A DNA stretch of 64,000 nucleotides from Isoetes taiwanensis (lineage: Eukaryota > Streptophyta > Lycopodiopsida > Isoetales > Isoetaceae), in assembly GCA_021234155.1 (NCBI GenBank), contig JAJEKV010000240.1:555568-619567 (forward strand), read 5' to 3'. The notes beneath the pieces are model-generated. The model was not told where the DNA came from. It did not search any database and saw nothing but the letters and a program-made list of their open reading frames with translations. Positions within the stretch are counted from its first letter, which is position 1. Every line of letters starts with the position of its first letter. Shown here in pieces: positions 34,901-46,604 of the stretch. Made by a program: the position numbers and the translations under genes.

Positions 34901-36161
34901 GTGGTACCGTTGTGGCTTGAGACCCATATCTATCGAATAGTGGTCGGATAGTCTATGCTAATGTCGGGGATTTCTCCCGGAACAAAATTGTTGGAACCCT
35001 CATGCGATTGGTATGGGGAACCTCAATAACTCTGCCATCAATGGCCAAAGCCGTCCCGAGGCCTCCGGTACTCCTACCCGAGCTCTTGTGTCGGCCCGGC
35101 TCAATCTCGGTGGTCGTCCTCCTGGCAAAACCCCTAATACGATCGGCCTCCGGTCGACATCTTCCTCCCTCGGTATGGCCTTCTGTTTCGGAGGATAAAA
35201 TTTGATGAGCATCATTACCATATCGGGTTGCTCAACAAGGGTATATGGGAATTTGGCGTAGGTTCACCGGATGAGGAATGGCTCGAGAAGTGATAGGCGG
35301 GATATGGAATCTATCGTTGTTCTCAAACCTATTGACCAGCTCATCCAACAAGATGTCGATGAAATTTGGGTCAAGATATATGTGCTTAGCAATCATGGCG
35401 TAGATCTCCACGATACTCATGGTGGGCCGGATCCGGGCGCTCTTGGTAATAGCCATAGCGGGTAGTCTTGTATTGGGCGAAAGGGATGGCAAGGGGGCTT
35501 AAGAGGCACAAAGCACAAGGGCGGGATCAAGGTCGGTCACGGTGGCGGCGATGGGAGGGCTTCCCGGAAGCGGTTGGAGGCGAAGCAAAAGCAAATGGCG
35601 AGAAAATGGTTTGCTAAGCGGCCAATTAACTTTTAAAATTTCAAATTTTTTTTTTCTTATTAACTTCAAAATTTTATTATTAAAAATTATCTGGCGGAAA
35701 TCTGGCGCACATCTGATCGAGGCGCCGATGGCGTTATCTGGGTTTCACCTCGACCGGGTGTCATCGAAATGCAAGCGGCCGAAGTTGACCTGGCGGGCCA
35801 GCGTTGACTCGAAGTCACGGGTCGGGCAAGCGGCATTCGGGCTTCTAACTTGATCGCAAAGCGACAAAAACAAGCGGCCGAATTCGTTTTGGGCCTGCCC
35901 TTGACTATTTTTCGCCTAGAGTTGGACTGTTCTAGGGGTAATTCAAATGCCCGATCCAAGGAAACCATCTCCTTCGTCAATTGAGCTACCCACTTACACG
36001 TTAAGCCTCAATCTTGGCCCTCCACTTCAAAGCTACAATTTCTTAAGCAACCTAACACCAAGCCAAACAACAAAGAGAACTAACGACACATTGACTTAGC
36101 CTCCTCCTAACTACCGTGCTACGAGTTGGTGTTTGGCGTGCTATGATTTCGAACAACCAAA
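31966..36161 (-). mobile_element. Extended 5' internal region of the gypsy element, coding-like but unidentified
   Basis: About 4.2 kb lies between the inserted transposon and the primer binding site, upstream of gag in minus orientation. It is GC-rich in places and holds several frames, for example 32417-31998 (139 aa; acidic, includes RHEAFEDANDHLWQLFYAIR), 33050-32673, 33234-33043 (EEEVPMDPDKEVARSEAREG) and 35492-35232 (FIDILLDELVNRFENNDRFH). None matches a domain I know. An (AT)n run sits at 32622-32641. It may be an additional ORF upstream of gag, as known in Ogre-type elements, a captured gene, or another nested element whose ends I cannot see. Confidence 0.45.
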
Positions 36162-36175
36162 TCACGGCTCGATAC
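36162..36175 (-). other. Primer binding site of gypsy element
   Basis: Directly after the LTR end CCGCA, minus reads GTATCGAGCCGTGATT. It resembles the initiator tRNA-Met PBS TGGTATCAGAGCC with the A of CAG missing and the first bases eroded. Confidence 0.6.
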
Positions 36176-37768
36176 TGCGGACGCCCCGGGAATATATACG
36201 ACCCTCGGACGTATACATACGGGGACTTTCCCCTCCCATGGCAATCATCTCACCATGAGCAGGGCCCTCCGTCTATTTCGGTCCATCTATGAAATGAGGC
36301 CCGAAAGAAGGACACGAAGGGGTCATTCGGCCCACGCCTTCAGTGGGACTCCTACGTCGCGGAAGCATGAATACAAGGGTTAGCACACAGCATGAATATA
36401 CATAAATAACCACCACGAAGGGTGGCGCATCCATCTAATCATACCAGCGCATAGAATATGCATCTAATCCCGAAAACACCCGGAACCCAGGTTCTACACC
36501 AGCTCGGACTCCCGCGGAGGATCGACTGTCACGAGCCTCAAGAGATCCAACAGACCGAAGTCTTGGCATGGCGTTACGGGCATAGAGCATTGGCTAGGGT
36601 TGTCCACTCCATCCGCCCCTCCTGTGCACACTTTGCAGATGGGTCAATTCATGCTATGGCTTTGCTATAGCCTTCCGGAGACGCAAACTCAGGGCATCAC
36701 CCTCTGAGCCTACTCCAGGTTCATGACGCCTGGTCCGATGAGGCAGGTCGGGGAGGCGTCCCCTTCCAGAATCACAGTGGTTCCATGGGTGAGCTAGAGA
36801 ATACGTGCGCATCGGCTGACCCGCATCCGTGCCCGACTTACTCACCCTAAATCTACTCAAAGTGCATGGTGCTCCATACGGATCACACCACTACAGGGAG
36901 TGTCGGACCCATACCGGCCCTCAAGCGTGACCGGCTGCTCAGGGCCTAGCCCATGCAGGAGTCTCGGGGGAGCCTTGTATGCTCATGCAAGACCCCACCC
37001 CTCATGTGCTTGTGTTCCTTATGCGAGGTGCTAAGCGGACCATAGCATCTAGGACCGGTGGGTTCTTGTGCTGAGCCGCATCAAATGGGACTCTACAGAT
37101 GCTATCTAGGAGCATACTACAATACATACTGGTTGAGGAGGCCTCTACCCCCGTAATCCCCCCGCTTTTAGTCAGATTAAACAAAGAACTAACAATCCAT
37201 CCTTTCAATAAGACCAAGAATTGAATATAAAGAGAACTTGTTTGTACAATCAAGGGTTAATTTCTATGATTGATTCACAAAGAGAATAGAGAGAGGCGGA
37301 CACAACCAAGTGTTAATTAGAATTCACATAGCCACCCACCGGATCCGGGTGGACTCGTTTCCATGGGGGCTTCCATCTTTTGGGAGTTGAGAATTCAGCC
37401 GCGCGCTTCCGCGAGGGGATTTGGTATGGTGGTTCTCTGCGGGTGTAACGATGGCTTCTCCTCGGCCTTCCTTGGTCGATTGGGAGGAGTCAATCCGAGG
37501 ATAGGGTCAAGTTGGCATCCAAACTTGGCAATCCCATGCTACCCACTTGATTGTGGTGGCCTTCCCAAATGGTAATTAGCCTAATTTCCTAGGTTATAGG
37601 TTATTATTGTTAATGTGTTAAATTAGCATAGCTAATTTAATCCTTTAAGGTAATCCCCTAGGTTGCAATTAAGTTCCCATACCCCCATGGTAGCGCACCT
37701 TTAGGGAGTGGCGTGCTTGTATTTAATGCGTGTCGTATAGTAGACCGTATAAATACGTGGGCGTCACA
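36176..37768 (-). mobile_element. 5' LTR of 20.6 kb Ty3/gypsy element
   Basis: Same orientation and near-identical layout to 17149-18768, with TGTGACG...CCGCA ends on minus. Its outer flank is LINE sequence that continues at the far side of the other LTR. The flanks 'aaaca' (left) and 'aaatt' (right) agree at only three of five bases, so a clean target duplication is not shown. Confidence 0.9.
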
Positions 37769-38195
37769 AAATTTGGAGATGATCACATAAAAAGAAACAA
37801 TGCTCAATGGTCTCTCCCTTTGCTTGCGCAGTAGGACGAGTCTTCGACACTCGAGGATCAAATCTGTGGACAAGCACATTCACCCGAGGGCATCTGTGAA
37901 GAATCTGCCACCAAAGCACAGCCACCTTAGGATGGAGTAGTTTATCCCAAGCCCAAGTCCACATACGTCTCCAACTAGGAGGTGAGAGTTGAAGGGACCA
38001 CTTAGTGGATGGCGGAAGGATATCACCATTGACAAACAACCTATACATAGAGTTCACAAGCCTATGCTCGTGAACACTCTGGTGGGAAACCCACATGCAC
38101 CCTTCAATAGCCTCTGGAGCAATGAATGGCAGAGTACTAGCAAGCTTTTGCCAAATAGGTCTGTCCCATCGAGACAATAAGAATTTTGTTTGAAA
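37769..38195 (-). mobile_element. L1-type LINE, 5'-ward half of the split copy (zf-RVT)
   Basis: The minus strand encodes SRWDRPIWQKLASTLPF, then EHRLVNSMYRLFVNGDILPP, then LWWQILHRCPRVNVLVHRF and TIEHCFFLCDHLQ, ending at the LTR. It is the upstream continuation of 16729-17148. Similarity ends near 38195, so the LINE was already 5'-truncated. Confidence 0.85.
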
Positions 38196-39649
38196 TATGT
38201 TGGATGCTTGAGTTATCCATATTGCAAGTTATTATTGGCGTGCCCAAAATATATTTTGGGTTTGGAAAATAAGTATAATTAGGGCCTATTATGACAACAT
38301 TTTTGTATATGAACTTTTTTCATATATAGCTCTAGCAACTACTTACTTCGAAGTACAATTTTCTGATTTGAGATGAAGCACTATTTGGAATATATACCGC
38401 TACATAATAGTATGTCAAAGTTAATGGAACAGAATTATGACAACAAATGTAATATTATATTTGGTAATGACAAGTCATCAATGAATATCGCACTTTGTAT
38501 AATTGATATGAGAAACGTGGTTTTTTTTTTCTTCCCCCCTTTTTTTTTCTTTTTTTGGGTGTAGTTTGCCGAACTACATATTTGAGATAAAAAAATTAGT
38601 GCATTTATCTAAAAGGCACCATTCAACTGTCTTGGAGTAGCTTGTGATCAAGCACGACAAAATGTTTGATGGACTTTCAAGCTAGTCTTTTAGATTGGTT
38701 GATTTGCCAACTTTAATGTCTCTCTTGGTCCAGTTTGAGCAACATGTGCATGCTTATGATCTAATCAATGTTTCACCTCAACTCATAGTTGATTTCAAGC
38801 ATTCCCACATGAATCTCGAGAAATTATTGGTAAAGGATTGGGACGAGAGGCGGAATGGAGTTCGCTAGGCGTTAATTGGCGTTCTGTCAAAACCCTCAAC
38901 TAAGGTTCGATACAAGCTCGGGATTTCACTTCCTGTTCTCTTTCATCGTCCCTATATTTGCCCAACATTCTTCTGCCATCAATTACATTATCTGCATTTT
39001 TCTCACGTGCTTCCCATTATCTTTTTGCCTCTGCCATTCATTTGCCTGTCGCCATCTGTACTCAGGACCTTCTGACCCTTTCTATCTTCATTATGAATAG
39101 CCCAACTGCCTTGCGGCTCCAATTTATATTTCATCTGCCAATGCAAAGTATACTTGGTCCAACAAAGGGCTAGGGGAGAGAGAACCTATTGTACCCCTCG
39201 TGAGATTTTGTCACTAACTCTAGTATCTCTCTATTAGACAATTGTATTGTCACAAGGGATGATGGTAATATTCTTTTCGATCATTCCCTTCAAATCATGG
39301 TTATCAAAGTTCTTTTCTCTTGTCTCTAAGCCTTCCAACTCTTCTTTTAAACTAAAACCTGCTCAATCTTAAGTAACAACACCTTACGCTTAGAGTTTAA
39401 ACATTCTATCTGACTTTTCCTTAATATGGGAACATCAATCAATGAAACTTTTTTACAATAAACTCAAGACTTGCAAAAACTGGATTTAGTGGGGAAAAGA
39501 AAGGCAGAAAATTTTAAATTAGGAAAAAAGTCTTCTCATAAGAAATGTAGACATAAGATAGTAGCTAGAGATCAACCCATTAATACAGATCTGCACAGAC
39601 AAGAAGTCATCCCATAAAACAACATCAAAGCCATTAAAGAAAAGGAGGC
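38196..39649. other. Intergenic sequence, no gene recognised
   Basis: T-rich runs at about 38520-38560. Short frames at 38876-39173 overlap in two phases without domain features. Confidence 0.35.
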
Positions 39650-40445
39650 GTAAGGGATGGCTCTAAGGATCCAAGATCACTCAATAATAAATTATGGTAG
39701 CTCTAGGTATTTCTTTATATTAGTCAAAAATAGGCTAGTGAACAACTCTATTATTCAAGATACTAATGGCCATATCATAAAGGATGAAAATCCTATAATA
39801 AATGAGTTCCTGAGCCAACACACTAGTCTCTTTAAGGCAAAGGAATACTCCGATGCAGAAAAGCACAAAATAGAGCAATTCTTTCATCAAATCCCTTGTT
39901 ATCACACTTGTGCATGATGGTTTTGCTAAGATTCCAGATTAAAAGAAGGAGAAGAAGAGATTTTAACGTCACGCCACAAGGCAGCGTCCTATCGGACATG
40001 TGACACTTTACAACACACACAGATGGGTCCTGCCCCCACCACTTTACATTGCTGAAGTGGGTCCTTCCCCCACCAACTTTACATTGCATGGCCACTTTCA
40101 CAATGAGGCGTTGAACCCGTGACCTTGGGTATGGCAGTTTAACGTCTTACCACAGGAGGTGCTTTCACTCTAAAGAAATGGAAAAAGGCAAAGCCAAGCA
40201 CCAGCTTATTCACCTTTTGGCCCATGATCAAACATGATTTTATGGACTTCATTGTGGGAGCCTGGGAAGCTGCATCCTTATACCCTATTTATGCTTCCAG
40301 CTTCATACCGAAAGCCAACCAGCCAAAAGGTTTCGGAGATTGGAGACCTATCTCTCTTACTAATACCACCTACAAAATTTTAGCCAAAGTCCTTGTCGTG
40401 AGGATCCTCATGCACTTGCAGGTGAACATCAATACTTGTCCCTCT
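39650..40445 (+). mobile_element. LINE ORF2 fragment: start of reverse transcriptase, split by a SINE
   Basis: The + frames read SRYFFILVKNRLVNNSIIQD then GHIIKDENPIINEFLSQHTS. After the SINE they continue LKKWKKAKPSTSLFTFWP, then SFIPKANQPKGFGDWRPISL and TNTTYKILAKVL. The last part is the canonical non-LTR RT block (P......FRPISL.N..YKI.AK). The rest of RT is absent. Truncated and inactive. Confidence 0.8.
39935..40172 (-). mobile_element. tRNA-derived SINE inserted in LINE
   Basis: On minus the head has an A-box-like 'ctcctgtggtaagacg' (40160-40145) and a B box 'ggtcacgggttcaa' (40124-40111). A body follows with repeated 'gcaatgtaaagt' words, then an end 'gtggcgtgacgttaaaa' and a CTTCTT-type tail (39934-39960). 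The tail end matches the LINE 3' module. It interrupts LINE coding sequence. Confidence 0.75.
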
Positions 40446-41569
40446 TAGGCATATATATTTTGGATAACTATATAGCAGCAAGTGAGCCTATTCACTGGAA
40501 TAGGTTATCTAAGCAACGCTCCCATCATTTTTCAGATTGTGTCTACTATTCCAGATTCTATCAACTACTGACTGCAAATCAACATACCTTAGGAGATGGG
40601 AAAGTATGCCCATCATTTTCCAGATTCTGTCTATTATTCCAGATTCTACAATTCTAGATTCTAAACTATTGGCTACAAATCAATAAAACCTTAGGGAATG
40701 GGAAGCATGCTCATTATTTTCAGATTCTAACTACTATTCTTTTAAGTGTACCCTAATACTTCTTTTAAGTGGGCATGTAAAGGCCCAAAGAAGATAGAAA
40801 GTGAAATGCTAGAGAGAGAAGCTAGAGAGAGTATATCAATTCCCAAGCTCATAATTTGAGCTATAGATGTCGAGAATCATATGATCTTTATCGGAAAGGT
40901 TATGCAAAAAACTTTCTATGGGCGTATGATTTGATCTAGATCTATCATGATAGGTACCTGCTTTTTGTATTTATCAATTTAAGTACCCTTTTTACAAAGT
41001 GCATGCCATGCAAATTTGACGGTAAGATAATTTCTAACATAGCGCTTGAATAAGGATTCCATTTTGGATGTTTTTATTGCATCGGAAATATTTCTTAGGG
41101 ATCTTTCTGATGGTGTATGACATGCTCATGTTTAGTTAATTTTTTTAATCAAAACAACAAATTTATAGACGAAATTGTTTCATTTCATTTGCCTTAATTT
41201 GCTTTAGTGAGTTCACCATAAAAGAAAGGGGAACTAATAAATTGAGATTCGGTGTAAGGATGGCCACAAAAAATGTCTCCTTCTAAGAAATCATTGCTCA
41301 CATCCCATGTCCCTCGTCTCTTCTAAGAGGTCCCTTGTCCCATAGGTGCTCAATCTAGTGTACAACTCCATAGTCAGGGGCAAGCTAATTCCGGTGTTCC
41401 GATAGATTTGCCATCTTCTCTTTTTGGTCCATAGTGGCCTCTTGGGATCGGCACAAGCAGGTCTAGTACATTTACGTTTCAAGACCAGAAGGATCTCAAA
41501 AGTGCTCTAGATTTGCAAATTCAATGTTTTTCGCCTACGCTTCATGACTAGGTACAAACTATTCAGTTC
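40446..41569. other. Intergenic repeats, no gene
   Basis: 'ccatcattttccagattctg' style words recur at 40525-40745, giving a small imperfect direct repeat. No coding signal. Confidence 0.4.
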
Positions 41570-42425
41570 TAATGGAGGGATGATGGCCACATCTATGACT
41601 GTGTCTATTGTGAGATGGACACAATTGTTATAGTTAATACAGGCCTTGGTTCTAGTCTCTGATGGTCAATCTGTGGGAACAAGTGATGCTTCAATGCAGA
41701 CATTAGAGTCAGAGTTATAGCCAAAGAAAAAGCTTTCTGTTGAAGCAGGAGTGCGACGTTGGAAAGGGAACATGTCGAGGTGGGAGAATAGACGAATCCA
41801 CAATCCACAGTGGACTAGGAGCCATGGCACCAGGCTAGTGAACAGGAGTAGACTGCCTAAGCAATTGCTGCTCCAAGGACCTTGAACTTGAATATTATAG
41901 GTTTTGGTAGGCAGAGGCAGGCGAGGCGATGATGCCCTTTGGATGTGGATGAGGCTTTGCATTTCTTCACTACCATGATGCATGTGAAGGTTGGTGGTCT
42001 CTGCTACTAGGGTGGGGGAGGTAAGGCTTAATTGTCCTCAACATCTTTTGGTTCAGTTTTAAGATGCCCTCAGCTGCCTACATGTTCTTTAGCATAGCAA
42101 CCATCTTAAAGGGACTAGTTTTTTAGTGCAAGAGGACCTCTCTCCTCTTCAATTGTGCAATCGTAAGGAGGAGCTCGACAAAGTGCAAACATCCCACCAG
42201 CAAAAAAAATGGGCAACGTACAAGGGAGACAACAATCATTCTAGACCAATGGCCTTCCAATCCTTGGATTGACTATGACCCAGATAATCTAAGTAGCACA
42301 AAATTACTATTAGCATTAGTTTTATCCATTTTTTATACTTTTTGGGCTTCCATGCCACTTTTGTTGTTTGTGTCCCATGGCCAACTTAGTCTCCATGGAC
42401 GTTAAAAACCCTATCTATCCATCCA
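41570..42425 (+). mobile_element. 3' part of unclassified retroelement, copy 1 (upstream of U1-C 3' end)
   Basis: Matches 47315-48112 in the same orientation: shared 'agaccaatggccttc', 'attgtgcaatcgtaaggag' (variant in copy 2), 'gacgtta' and a tail of CTAT/CATC units (42408-42425). The 3' end uses the same 'tctccatggacgttaaaa' module as the LINE and SINE family. The coding part is too decayed to name. Confidence 0.65.
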
Positions 42426-42789
42426 TCCGAGAAGGTTTTCCACTGTTTAGATTGGAGTGCCTTGGAGATTGAGGTGCCTAAAGGCTTTGACCATAAGAAT
42501 ATTAACTTTGATAGTGCCACCTTTTTCCCTATCATGGTCCCCTGGGATGTCTATTGGGCACTCAAGCACCTAGAAAAAGTGGAAGACAGCAGGAATAACT
42601 CAGCTTGAGCATCTTTGGGATGGAGTTAAATGGAAAAGTTGGGATGAATAACTCAAATAGTACATCAATCGAACTTTGTAGTACAGGCAGCAGCTATCAA
42701 TCATTTGCACACAAAAAAGGTGGCAATGGTCTTGAGTTCTGTGATGGTTTATGTGGCGATGCTTATCCTTCAGAATCAAGAGATTTACA
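42426..42789. other. Intergenic sequence
   Basis: No frame with recognised content; lies between a retroelement tail and an exon-like piece. Confidence 0.35.
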
Positions 42790-43287
42790 TTAATAGTTTC
42801 CAGTGTCTGAAGCACATTTCCCATATGCTTTTCTAACTGAAAAACTGGCTGCTGTTGGTAATTTAGATCAATAAACATAAAACTTGAGTTAGTAGCTTCA
42901 AGATATCAGGAGCTCAAACATGTCCTCGACTTCAAATTTCAGAACAAATATGCATTTAGAAAACAACCGATTCTGTAATTAGTCCTGTTTACTCCCCTCT
43001 CTTCTTCCTTTCTTATAATCCTCCCTCCCTACCTATATAAGCACTCTCGAAAACAACTTTTCTTTACCATCCAGCAAAACACTTACGTTGAGAAACCCAG
43101 CATGTGCAAAAGAGTGAGATATGTGCTTCAACTTTGACAACCCAGCCAATGACATATATAATATTGCAAACTTATTCTGCATGCTCTTCCTGACTTCCAG
43201 CAGGTTAACCATGGAATAGACGATTGCAGAGGACTTGTTTCTCATATAGAATCGTCGTTCCAGCTCCCGAAGCAAATGCTCAAACGC
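42790..43287 (-). pseudogene. Two exon-like pieces of an unidentified gene
   Basis: Minus strand 43287-43087 is a 67-codon open exon bounded by 'ccttcag|' and '|gtaagtg'. It reads AFEHLLRELERRFYMRNKSS, then AIVYSMVNLLEVRKSMQNKF, then AILYMSLAGLSKLKHIS. A second piece near 42840-42790 (LEKHMGNVLQTLETIN) lies between 'tttttcag|' and '|gtaaat'. Both look helical and charged, coiled-coil-like. I do not recognise the protein. They are downstream of, and on the same strand as, U1-C, but are not part of its reading frame. They may be exons of a separate live gene or relics. Confidence 0.4.
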
Positions 43288-43818
43288 CTGAAGGATGCAT
43301 ATTATGACCATGCTTACTCTAACTAAGATGTCCTTAAGCATGCCTTGAGGCAAACAGACACGTTATCCTGCAGTGTCATCAATAACGTCAAGCTTGGCAT
43401 TACCTTACAAGAAAAAAGGATGAGGGATCATGTCAACACAGCCTTTGCATAAGTAAAGGCAACACCTAAACTAAAAAATGAAGATAAAATTGGTCTCAAT
43501 CTACTAGGCACAAGATATGAAGTCAAACTGCCCCTGCAATTTCATGCACATGCTTCTTGTGATTTGGATTGCAATAAAGTCCTATTAGAGCAGATACAAA
43601 TGACAAACGCTTGAAATTACAATATTCCAAAATTGGATCTTACCGCCACTTGTTTAAAATAATCTAGAACCTACACGCATAGTAGTAAACCTCCATTGGC
43701 CCACAGTTGTAGTTGTCCACTTCAATACCATTATTGACAATGCCCCAGTGAACATGAATTTCAGTGATCTTAATGTTAAGCAAGGGGTTGTAACTAGAAA
43801 CAAATTACCGCAAGCGCA
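43288..43818 (-). other. Probable 3' UTR and flank of the U1-C gene
   Basis: No coding frame. It follows the U1-C stop on the minus strand. The polyadenylation site was not identified with certainty. Confidence 0.4.
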
Positions 43819-45171
43819 TTAGCTTCTAAAACTTGCAGGTGGAGACCCCATTGGAGGACTTAACTGCCCCATGCCAGATGGAACCGCTGATGTCTGACTA
43901 TACGAGAAACTATTCTGCCCAGGAGGAGCAGAAACTGCAGGAGGAGAAGAATTAGGTGGGCGTGTACCATAGGCTCCTGGATTAGATCCTGGTGCATTTG
44001 GCGGTTGTGCATAGCCATTAGTCGAACCTGTCTGAGAGCTGTAATTGTAGCTCCCCATCAGTGGTTGGTATGCACCAGGTGAAACAGAACTAGGACCATT
44101 TGACATTGTTGTAGGGGCTGCTGATCTTGCAATTGGAGCACCTGGAGGAGTCAATGTTGGAGGCCTCATTGGCTGTGGTGCAGCAGCACCAGAAGTTGGG
44201 ATTGCTGCAACTGGGGGACGATAAGTAACAACACCTGGTGGGGCATTATAACCTGTTGAACAACAATCTTACCCACGTTAAGTTTCAGAAACATCTTTCA
44301 ATTTCATACTTAACAATGGAAACCTCCCCCACTTACAGAAAGATACCATCCTTTCAAAAGAATATAGGACACAAAAAAAAAATAAACAAAAGTACCATGC
44401 CAAATTTCAAATTGCAGTAGTTCATTCATATGCAACTACGATTACATAAGATACTACATAACTTCCTTTTAGTAAGATAAGGTTAAGTAGAATAAATGAG
44501 TGGAAAACTAAAATCCTGTAAATACTATAACCAAAACACACCTGCAGGAGGAGGTTGTAAAACAGGAGGCCTTAAGCCTTGCATCATCCCTTGCATAGGA
44601 TTGGGGGGCATGCCACCTGGAATTGGCATGCCTGGCCTCGGCAAACCTGCCATTGGCGGCCTGTATTGCCCCAAGGCAGCAAGATGTTGATAGGCTGCAG
44701 TCTGTCCCAAGTGTTCCTTTACCTTCTGGTCAATTAAACTCTGAGTTTGTTGCTCCTCAAACTGCTGATAATATTGCCGTACGTTTGCCTAAATCAGAAA
44801 CAAATTAGACCAGTCAACAAAAAAACACATAAAAAAGGACCAACTGAAAAATCACAAACCTTGTGCTTATATCCAGCATTGTGCTGCTTTCTTACAGATG
44901 GCTGGAAGTCAAAATTTAAACACATTAGAGTAAGCATTAAGAGAAATAGCTTTGGACAGTATGAAAATCATCCAGCATAGAAAGCAAAGCATGGAACTGA
45001 AAAGGAAGAAAGATATTCTAACCGAATCATGGGTAAGGTAAGTGTCACAGTAATCGCAATAGTATCTGTTATCAACAGCATAAGAACGCGTGAAAAAACA
45101 TCAAAGATAAAAAAGATAACAGGAAGCTTTTTGGAAATGGAAAAACACAAAAACGATAGAGACCTCGGCAT
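43819..45171 (-). CDS. U1 small nuclear ribonucleoprotein C (U1-C), five exons
   Basis: U1-C is a U1 snRNP protein that stabilises pairing of U1 RNA with 5' splice sites in the nucleus. Minus-strand exons with GT-AG borders: 45171-45164 (ATGCCGAG), 45065-45023, 44901-44860, 44788-44542 and 44252-43819; 774 nt, 257 aa, no lesions. The N-terminus [20 protein letters not shown] plus RKQHNAGYKHK is the zf-U1 finger with Cys6, Cys9, His24 and His30 intact. Next come YYQQFEEQQTQSLIDQKVKE and HLGQTAAYQ, the conserved helix of plant U1-C. A Pro/Gly/Met-rich tail (PRPGMPIPGGMPPNPMQG) and a Ser/Pro/Tyr-rich end finish the protein. The tiny first exon of eight coding bases is supported because only it restores MPR before YYCDYC. 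Length is somewhat above the usual plant 200 or so because of the longer tail. Confidence 0.95.
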
Positions 45172-46569
45172 GATTCGGAGAGCGCTATTTTTGTTGCTGT
45201 TATATAGACCTTTTGTAGGGTTTGATAGTCGAAGTCGCAAAACTCGTGTGCCGAAAAGAATGCGTCCTAAAAAATATATATGGATTAAAATTTTCACATC
45301 TTGAGGGTTACTTTGTTTGTCCAAGGACCACCTCAAGAACCAAGTATTTGTCGAGACCCTTTGTTTAGACAATTTTAATGCCTTCTCTCTTCGATCCTTA
45401 GCGGTATTTCGTGATTAATCAGAGGTAAGGATCCATGGCTTTCACCTAGGTGATCAATTTGAATCTTTCGAAATACAATCCGGCGAGAAAAGTTCTTTCT
45501 TTTTTTTTTTCCCATTTACGGCGAAGTACATAAGAAGCGGTAGATGGAAGCGGTAGGGTTTGTTTTTTTTCTGTAGCCATGGCGGTGTGATTAGTCAGTT
45601 TTGAAAATTATGGCGAGAATGTTTTGGTGTCTTACTACTGGTTGATAATTTAAAGATTTGGGCTCGAGAGTAGTGCGGTGGGTTGGGCTTGTTCTAAGCC
45701 TAACTAGCTTCAAGATAGCTGTTTGAGTCTCGGTAACCTATACGCTATTATCTAAATTGTTGATTGGTTAGGCTGCTTGGAAGCGAGAGAATGAGAGTCA
45801 TAAAAGAAGGTGGCGACTTGAGGGAATAGTGTGGCGACCTAGTCCATGTATTATTGCTTTCCCTTTAATGTTCTATGTATATATGGGAATTTCCATGTGT
45901 CTTCTTGGATGTGGTCAAGTAAATTGGATTAAAATCTTGAAATTCAAGTTTAGGGAGACCTTGTATTTCATTTTCGATGAAGGGTTATGTAGACTGCTAG
46001 TTCTTGAATCTTCGCACTTTGTATGGAAGCATGATGACCTAGAGGTTTCTCCAACAATGCACCATCTTTTGGGTCATCTTCTAGAATTTTGGGCTTAGAG
46101 GTCTAGTTGGATTTTTAATGGATTTGGAAGCATGGGGAGCTAGGAGCTCTGCTACCTCTACAATGGGAATGGGTTCTCTTGAGGGCATAAGGTTTGGGGG
46201 TTACTTGGCTATATGTCCTTTTCTATTGAGTTTTGGTCCAATTTATCCTACTAGTCTGCAAAGGATCTTGGGAATTATTACTTGCTTAATCCAAATCGGC
46301 GATGGGGTAGCGAGACATTTGGAGTTGAGCAAGTAAGTGGATTAGTGGTGGAAATTTATGGAGAAGGTCCTATAGTATTTGGTTCCCGTGAGAAGAAGGT
46401 TTTTCCCTATAGTAAGTTGACCCAAAGAAGATGTTGAACAACTCCATGATGAGTACTCTATTTTTTCATTTATTGTATATTAGAAACGGTTTCTTATCTT
46501 TTCCCTGAATCTTGAGGTTTTTTGTCTTTGTAAAGTTATATCATATGAATACAAAAAGCGGCGTTTCTT
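45172..46569. other. U1-C upstream region and possible LINE body
   Basis: Holds the U1-C 5' UTR and promoter on minus; no TATA box could be picked with confidence. A + frame at 45829-46098 and broken frames to 46450 precede a poly(A) run, so this may be a decayed L1-type LINE, but no domain is readable. Confidence 0.35.
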
Positions 46570-46604
46570 CAAAAAAAAAAAAAAAAATAATAATAATAAT
46601 AATG
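46570..46604 (+). repeat. Poly(A) plus (AAT)n run, probable LINE tail
   Basis: A run of about 17 A followed by TAA/AAT units ends a stretch with a polyadenylation-like context on +. Best read as the 3' end of a retroposed element. Confidence 0.5.

Noticed and set aside
41666-41983. Minus-strand ORF as a gene
   Set aside because: It is antisense to a retroelement copy whose tail shows + orientation; the matching frame in copy 2 (47396-47719) has no shared domain.
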